Positions 59,493 to 64,000 of a DNA stretch of 64,000 nucleotides are shown here, one piece after another. The stretch is from Moniliophthora roreri (Eukaryota; Basidiomycota; Agaricomycetes; Agaricales; Marasmiaceae). Below the pieces are notes generated by a model. The model was not told the origin of the DNA. It made no database searches and saw only the letters and a list, made by a program, of their open reading frames with translations. The stretch lies in the NCBI GenBank assembly GCA_001466705.2, contig LATX02000046.1, positions 620,001 to 684,000 of the forward strand, in the 5' to 3' direction. A program made the translations under genes and the position numbers. Position 1 is the first letter of the stretch; each line of letters opens with the position of its first letter.

Positions 59493-61022
59493 TCAGCCAA
59501 TTTCGCTGATTTCATTGTCAACTCGGGCGAGTTTTGCCTGTACATGTATAACCGACGATTAGATTGGATGAGAACAATGGATGAATACGCACTTGCACCA
59601 ATTGAAGGTCCTCCGCTCTTAACGTCGCGTTCTCGTCTTCTTTGGCCTTGAGATGTTCCTACGATCAGGAAAATGAATGAGAAAGAGAATGTGATCATAG
59701 CTTCAACATGGAAACACGTACTTCGAGTGATCTGACGTCGAATGTCTTCACAACCTAAGTCGAAGAAGACATATAATCTACCTACATAGATATATTACTT
59801 CACCACATTCGAATGCTCGGTTGTCTCTTCCTCAGCTTTGGAAGTGTCGTCTTCAGGCTTCAAGTGCTTAGTCTAGGAGAGTGTTGTCAGCTTCAATATG
59901 TGTAGTGAAGAAATGACAGACACTCTGCAACGTTCCTCTAGTGTCGAATGAATTCGATGACAGGTTCAAGTTGATAAAGACTTAGCTCGAAGCACGTACA
60001 AATATCATATCGGACATACCTGAGCTTGATCTTCCTCGTCACTCAACATCTCAATTACATCCCTCTCGTCGACCTAAGGTTTCAGTTCCATCGTATTACA
60101 CTTAGCCAGCGTTGTGACCTTTGTCCTCTGCAATGCCGTATCCACTGCTGGCAATCGATCAGGAACCCAATGCTCCTTTATTCGTATTCCAGATTCATTT
60201 CGGAGCTCCTGCTACGCATTTCTTCGGCGTTTAGGACGCTTTGACGGGACTAGTGTAGTTCGAAGCTATCTGGAGAGCTTGTGTCCCTTTCCGCAGGCAG
60301 GCACTGCTTGTGCGTGAGGCGTTGTGTTAGCCATAGTTGATTACGACACGTTGGCTTACGTGCTCGAGAGCTCTCGCTATCGGTGCTTACCACACTTTTC
60401 AAATCTCAAGTTTGACCGAGCCCAGTAGCTTCAAGTCGCGGTTTGCTATGGAGAGCCAGTATTAGCGTAGCCTGCATCAAGAAAGCGATTGACTGACTTC
60501 ATAAAGCACCGGTCTTGATTTCCCTTCTGGATGAGCTACGAGCGTAAGACTGTCATACTCGATCCCTTTGACCCCGTCGTTTTGACAACACATTGCTAAA
60601 GCTCGCGCGAAGCGTCAACTGCGTTGGATTTCCAATATAGATAGTGGCCCTCTAATCAAGATCAGCCTCCACGAATTCTTCCTTAAGGGAATGGGGCGGT
60701 AGTGACCACGGTCATGTCAGGCTGATTTCGATCGGTAGCGCAACCTTGATGCTCGAGTTCTGCGCCTGGACTACCACCGTTTGCGGCTCCAATCCAGCAT
60801 TCAATACCTTGGGCTGTCAGCATGGTCGTGATCAGAGAAGTGAAGGAAGTGGCCACGGACGTAGTGGCATGATTCGACCTGGGCGAGAGGCTTCTCCACA
60901 GCGTTTCGAAACAAACATTCGTGCACCCCGAGCCTTTTAGGTTACACGAGCCGTTTCACGACTCTTTCTCCACTTCTATGACTTGGACCTCGAGCTGCGG
61001 ATGTGCCCGGCCGATTCGCATC
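59493..61022 (-). CDS. Multi-exon coiled-coil protein, partial model
   Basis: Short minus-strand exons with good splice sites and heptad-like sequence line up. The last reads AKLARVDNEISEIG and ends at TGA 59493-59495. Before it come EHLKAKEDENATLRAEDLQL (about 59600-59658), VVKTFDVRSLE (about 59721-59752), TKHLKPEDDTSKAEEETTEH (about 59805-59873), RNVAE (about 59940) and VDERDVIEMLSDEEDQAQ (about 60020-60073). Upstream pieces include KEHWVPDRLPAVDTALQ near 60130-60180, VLNAGLEPQTVVVQAQNSSI near 60750-60810, and a possible start MRIGRAHPQLEVQVIEVEKE near 61022. The C-terminal half should be a coiled coil. Function unknown. The downstream exons are more secure than the upstream ones, and the start could be wrong. 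Confidence 0.45.
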
Positions 61023-61833
61023 CAATAACAACTATGCAGGGGCCTATCATAGATCATAGGCCCTATAACTTAAATTCGGTGAAGTATTGACTTCCAGAAA
61101 CGTAAATAAATTATCCAATGAAGGCTAATATGTACCAGTAAGCACTATATATGAATGCGGGAACGGTAAGGCTTCGTACCAGAACTATCCTTCCTGTCTT
61201 CTGTTCCGCGATGCCTAACCATTTCATCGTTTCTCCAATCCTTATTGGCCCTTTCGGGGTGTATCTTGAATTCGAAGTCAGAGTTCTCGATGGTGAGAAA
61301 GAAAGATTCGGATGCGAATCAACAGGCCACGCGGCAAATTTTGCGCACGGTTCTCCGTTCCTTACCTTCTGCTTCCATCATCCCAGAATCAGGTAGATTG
61401 CAGCAAGCTACCAACACACTATCATTGCGATATATTCGTATCTAGGAATGAAAGTTCCCAGCAAGCTACGATGACTTGGAACCGATAAGGCCCATTTCCA
61501 AATTTCGCAAATTCGCAATGGATTCCGCTTCCGAGGCTCCCGGGAGGAATTTCTTGGACAAGGAACGCGAATTGAACGCGAACGTGCCAAAAGATAAAGA
61601 AAACGGCCCCTCTCAGAATCTCGCCATTCTGGTGCGAGTCACCCAAACCCGATTGGGCTAGATCGGGAAGTCTGCTGAATCTTCACCCTAAATGAGTCGG
61701 TGCTGCTTATCTTATCACAGCCCTCGGAATACCGGACGTTCCCCACTCTGGTTGCTCTCTGCTAGTGACCATAACTACTGCGTACAAACACCCCATCAGT
61801 CTCATTGTCTTTTATACCACCACATTATACATC
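61023..61833. other. Intergenic
   Basis: No coding signal. Likely divergent promoters for the coiled-coil gene (-) and the next gene (+). Confidence 0.4.
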
Positions 61834-62612
61834 ATGGCCTTCTCAACCACCCCAATGTCTTATTCCAAGTCTTCCCCTATTACTACCCATGGCTCCTCCA
61901 TCCAACCTGCTGACAAGGACAGCTCCGTAGACGACATGTACTCGGAACCACAGTCACTCTCTCATTCCTTCCCTTGCCTGTACACTCTCAAGGACCAGCG
62001 CGAATACGAGCACAACCGCCAGCGTATCAAGCACGTAGCCGACTACATTCAGATGCGGGCACGGAAAGGCCGGGAGGCTTATCCATCCAATGGAACACTA
62101 CCCAGGAGAGGCAGACTTAGCTGGCTACCCAACTACTTCTCCAAGACAACGTCCGCGAATGACTCAGAACGTGACAAGGAGAAGAGGGACAGTTTGTCGT
62201 GCAACACATCCGAGCAACGTGTGGAGCCAATCGTCGAGGATGAATGGGTCGACTGGTCGGGTCATCACACCGCCGACCATCACCGTTTCGATAAATCCAA
62301 GTCCTCAGCGGAGGCGAAGTTGTCGGATTTGATTGTGTCGACAAGGAAGCCTCGTAAGATCAAGGGTGAGTCACCGTTTCTGCTATTGCCTAACACACGG
62401 ATCTCATGATTCCATAATCCCGTTCAGAACCGGATTTTGAATTTGTACCCCATATTCGCTCTGTCATCGTTCTAGACGACAAGATACCTCACGACATCAC
62501 CATAGACGAGCCCTGGGAGCATATCGCTCACAGCGATACTAGCGATAAAGACTCGACTGACGTCAAAGCGCCGACATATGCTAGCATCGTTTCGAGTACT
62601 CCACCTAATTGA
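61834..62612 (+). CDS. Hypothetical protein, charged
   Basis: Two exons (61834-62365, 62428-62612) give 238 residues with a clean GT-AG intron. It begins MAFSTTPMSYSKSSPITTHG. A helical charged block (LKDQREYEHNRQRIKHVADY, then IQMRARKGREAY), a basic stretch, and an acidic/aromatic part (EPIVEDEWVDWSGHHTADHH) follow. The second exon carries EPDFEFVPHIRSVIVLDDKI and ends YASIVSSTPPN. There is no signal peptide, TM segment or family I recognise. Coding confidence comes from codon-like composition on both sides of the intron and a normal start. Confidence 0.65.
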
Positions 62613-63478
62613 TTGGGATCATCATGGAAGATATTCTTGGCTATGAGGTTATGCTAACGATTTACTTTCTTATCTCTTCATGACATGATTCATGACACAT
62701 TCCTTACTTGCCCTCGTTCATCATTGAAATCATTAATCCAACAATAATTCATGTAAATGTCACACTACTCGGACGTGCATACCTTACTTTTCCTTTTGTC
62801 TGTACAGTTATCGAAGGACTTTGTTGTTGTACGGAATGGAGTGTAATATGAAGACTGTATGTAGATATCACTGCTCTAAGAATATGCCTATGCGATTTTT
62901 AATGGTCCGAAGCGTGCTCTATCGCACGACTAGCAATTCTCGAACGTTTGCCGATTCGGTTGGCAAACGTTCGGTTCCACAGTTGACACGGTACCACACC
63001 CAGGAACCTCTATACCCGCTCTAATGGCGTCAACGACCAAACTAAAGATCAAAGCTCTCGCTAGTCCAATCCGTGCACAAAAGGCAGTCGTGTCTGTGCT
63101 AGTTCCGGGACCTGATTTTTATAGCAATCACTGGCAGAACTGGTCAGAATGGATCAGCCTAATATAAGGTGACGCAAGTCAGGTGCAGAGAATAAAAATA
63201 CTCGCTTGGAGTAATAAGTAAGAATCATGCTCCGATGCGTACGTACAGTGTATCGCCATTCGAGTCCGCATCAAGGAACGTAGAATGGTGGATGCAATTT
63301 CCTTCGCCTTGGGTTTGGATAGGAGGTTTGTGTCGATGATGCTAACGTTTCACGCCACAAGAGCTTGGGGTTTCGACCTTCGGATTCAGAAGCTGTGAAT
63401 TGAAATTAGGCTAATAGTAACCATTTCAGTTTCTTCTGCGTAACCTGTATTTTGGCGCAAACGATAATACCAATCTAG
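62613..63478. other. Intergenic with a strong hairpin
   Basis: Non-coding; contains the perfect inverted repeat at 62941-62973. Confidence 0.5.
62941..62973. repeat. Perfect 12-bp inverted repeat
   Basis: CGAACGTTTGCC and GGCAAACGTTCG are separated by 9 bp (GATTCGGTT). The RNA or single strand would form a 12-bp stem. It lies about 330 bp after the hypothetical gene. It could be a binding site for a dimeric regulator, a processing hairpin, or chance. Confidence 0.7.
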
Positions 63479-63732
63479 TCACTCTTTAGTTGAATCGAGA
63501 TCATCGACTTGTCCTCGTTTGACTTCATCTACATGAGCATCGCTTCCTTCGACACGCGTAGGCCAATGGTGTGAATCGAAGCTCGCCATATTGTTTCCTC
63601 CAGTCTCCGAAGCTAAATCATAGAATGTAAGCAGTCGATGTCGACTCGTTCGACAGAGGCAGGGAATATCAACCTCTGGTTCCATTCTTCTCATGAAATC
63701 CTGTGGCTTGTCCTTCAAATGAAAGCAGGGTG
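63479..63732 (-). CDS. Probable terminal exon of a minus-strand gene
   Basis: After a TTGCAG acceptor (63733-63735) an open frame runs PCFHLKDKPQDFMRRMEPEV, includes HRLLTFYDLASETGGNN, and ends KRGQVDDLDSTKE with a stop at the 63479 side. Composition is protein-like and acidic at the end. Upstream exons, if any, lie at higher coordinates and were not resolved. No family recognised. Confidence 0.35.
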
Positions 63733-64000
63733 CTGCAATAGTGGTCGACGCCTTTTTCCCCTAGACAGCACCAACATATCGGCCGCGGGGTGAGAGTATC
63801 GGGTGACTGGATAGGAGACATCGGGGTGATGTTTCAAAACCTTGTATCAGGCGCCAACTGGGCATCAACACACGCTGGAGAATGTCCCTTCCTTGCTTAA
63901 ATCCTTCCAAGGTATTATTACTCAGATATATATATGCAACTTTCCTTGGAGTTTGAGGTGTAAGACGATTGATTTAATAAGATGCCAACTACCAGTACAG
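63733..64000. other. Window edge, unresolved
   Basis: May hold earlier exons or introns of the minus-strand gene above; nothing else seen. Confidence 0.3.

Noticed and set aside
1..64000. tRNA genes, rRNA and CRISPR arrays
   Set aside because: I looked for B-box-like GGTTCGANTCC and for regularly spaced repeats and saw none convincing; a covariance-model scan would be needed to exclude tRNAs.

Overview
The window looks like nuclear DNA of a filamentous basidiomycete, probably an agaricomycete. The genes are dense and carry many 50-70 bp GT-AG introns. The products fit: a FunK1-type fungal kinase, a class IV chitin synthase, a Whi2-like BTB protein, an F-box/zinc protein of mushroom type, a XanA-like xanthine dioxygenase, a P450 with a fungal heme motif and a SEC14-type CRAL-TRIO protein. 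All protein assignments rest on motifs read by eye; no database search was possible.

Layout. 1-5.3 kb is mostly non-coding and holds a direct duplication of about 1.27 kb whose copies are joined by a single N (2733). 5.36-8.28 kb is a FunK1-type kinase gene, possibly damaged. 8.3-26.7 kb is an AT-rich transposon island: (i) a small plus-strand LTR element with gag but no pol (9.69-11.62 kb); (ii) a full-length minus-strand Ty3/Gypsy chromovirus (11805-24971) with 5-bp target-site duplications AAAAC, whose gag and pol are riddled with stops and which carries about 3 kb of additional coding sequence between pol and the 3' LTR; (iii) nested elements with CACTA-type terminal inverted repeats and 3-bp TSDs, one block of which carries an inverted copy of part of the extra retroelement region; and (iv) a lone LTR at 26.15-26.47 kb. 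Two more single-N joins (14774, 16872) lie inside. The first of them is an unmerged contig overlap that repeats 1124 bp.

26.97-62.6 kb is gene-rich: CRAL-TRIO protein (+), secreted/TM Ser-rich protein (+), class IV chitin synthase (+), Whi2-like protein (+), a long disordered protein (-), F-box/zinc protein (+), XanA-like dioxygenase (+), cytochrome P450 (+), thioredoxin (+), three tandem paralogous C2H2 zinc-finger genes (+), a small multi-exon coiled-coil gene (-) and a hypothetical protein (+). The last 1.4 kb has a perfect 12-bp inverted repeat and what looks like the terminal exon of a minus-strand gene.

The host genes do not form an obvious pathway cluster. They are housekeeping or signalling genes (cell wall, lipid transfer, redox, purine salvage, stress signalling) next to a repeat island. 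The most unusual material is the retroelement with its extra downstream ORF region and the CACTA-like elements nested in and around it.
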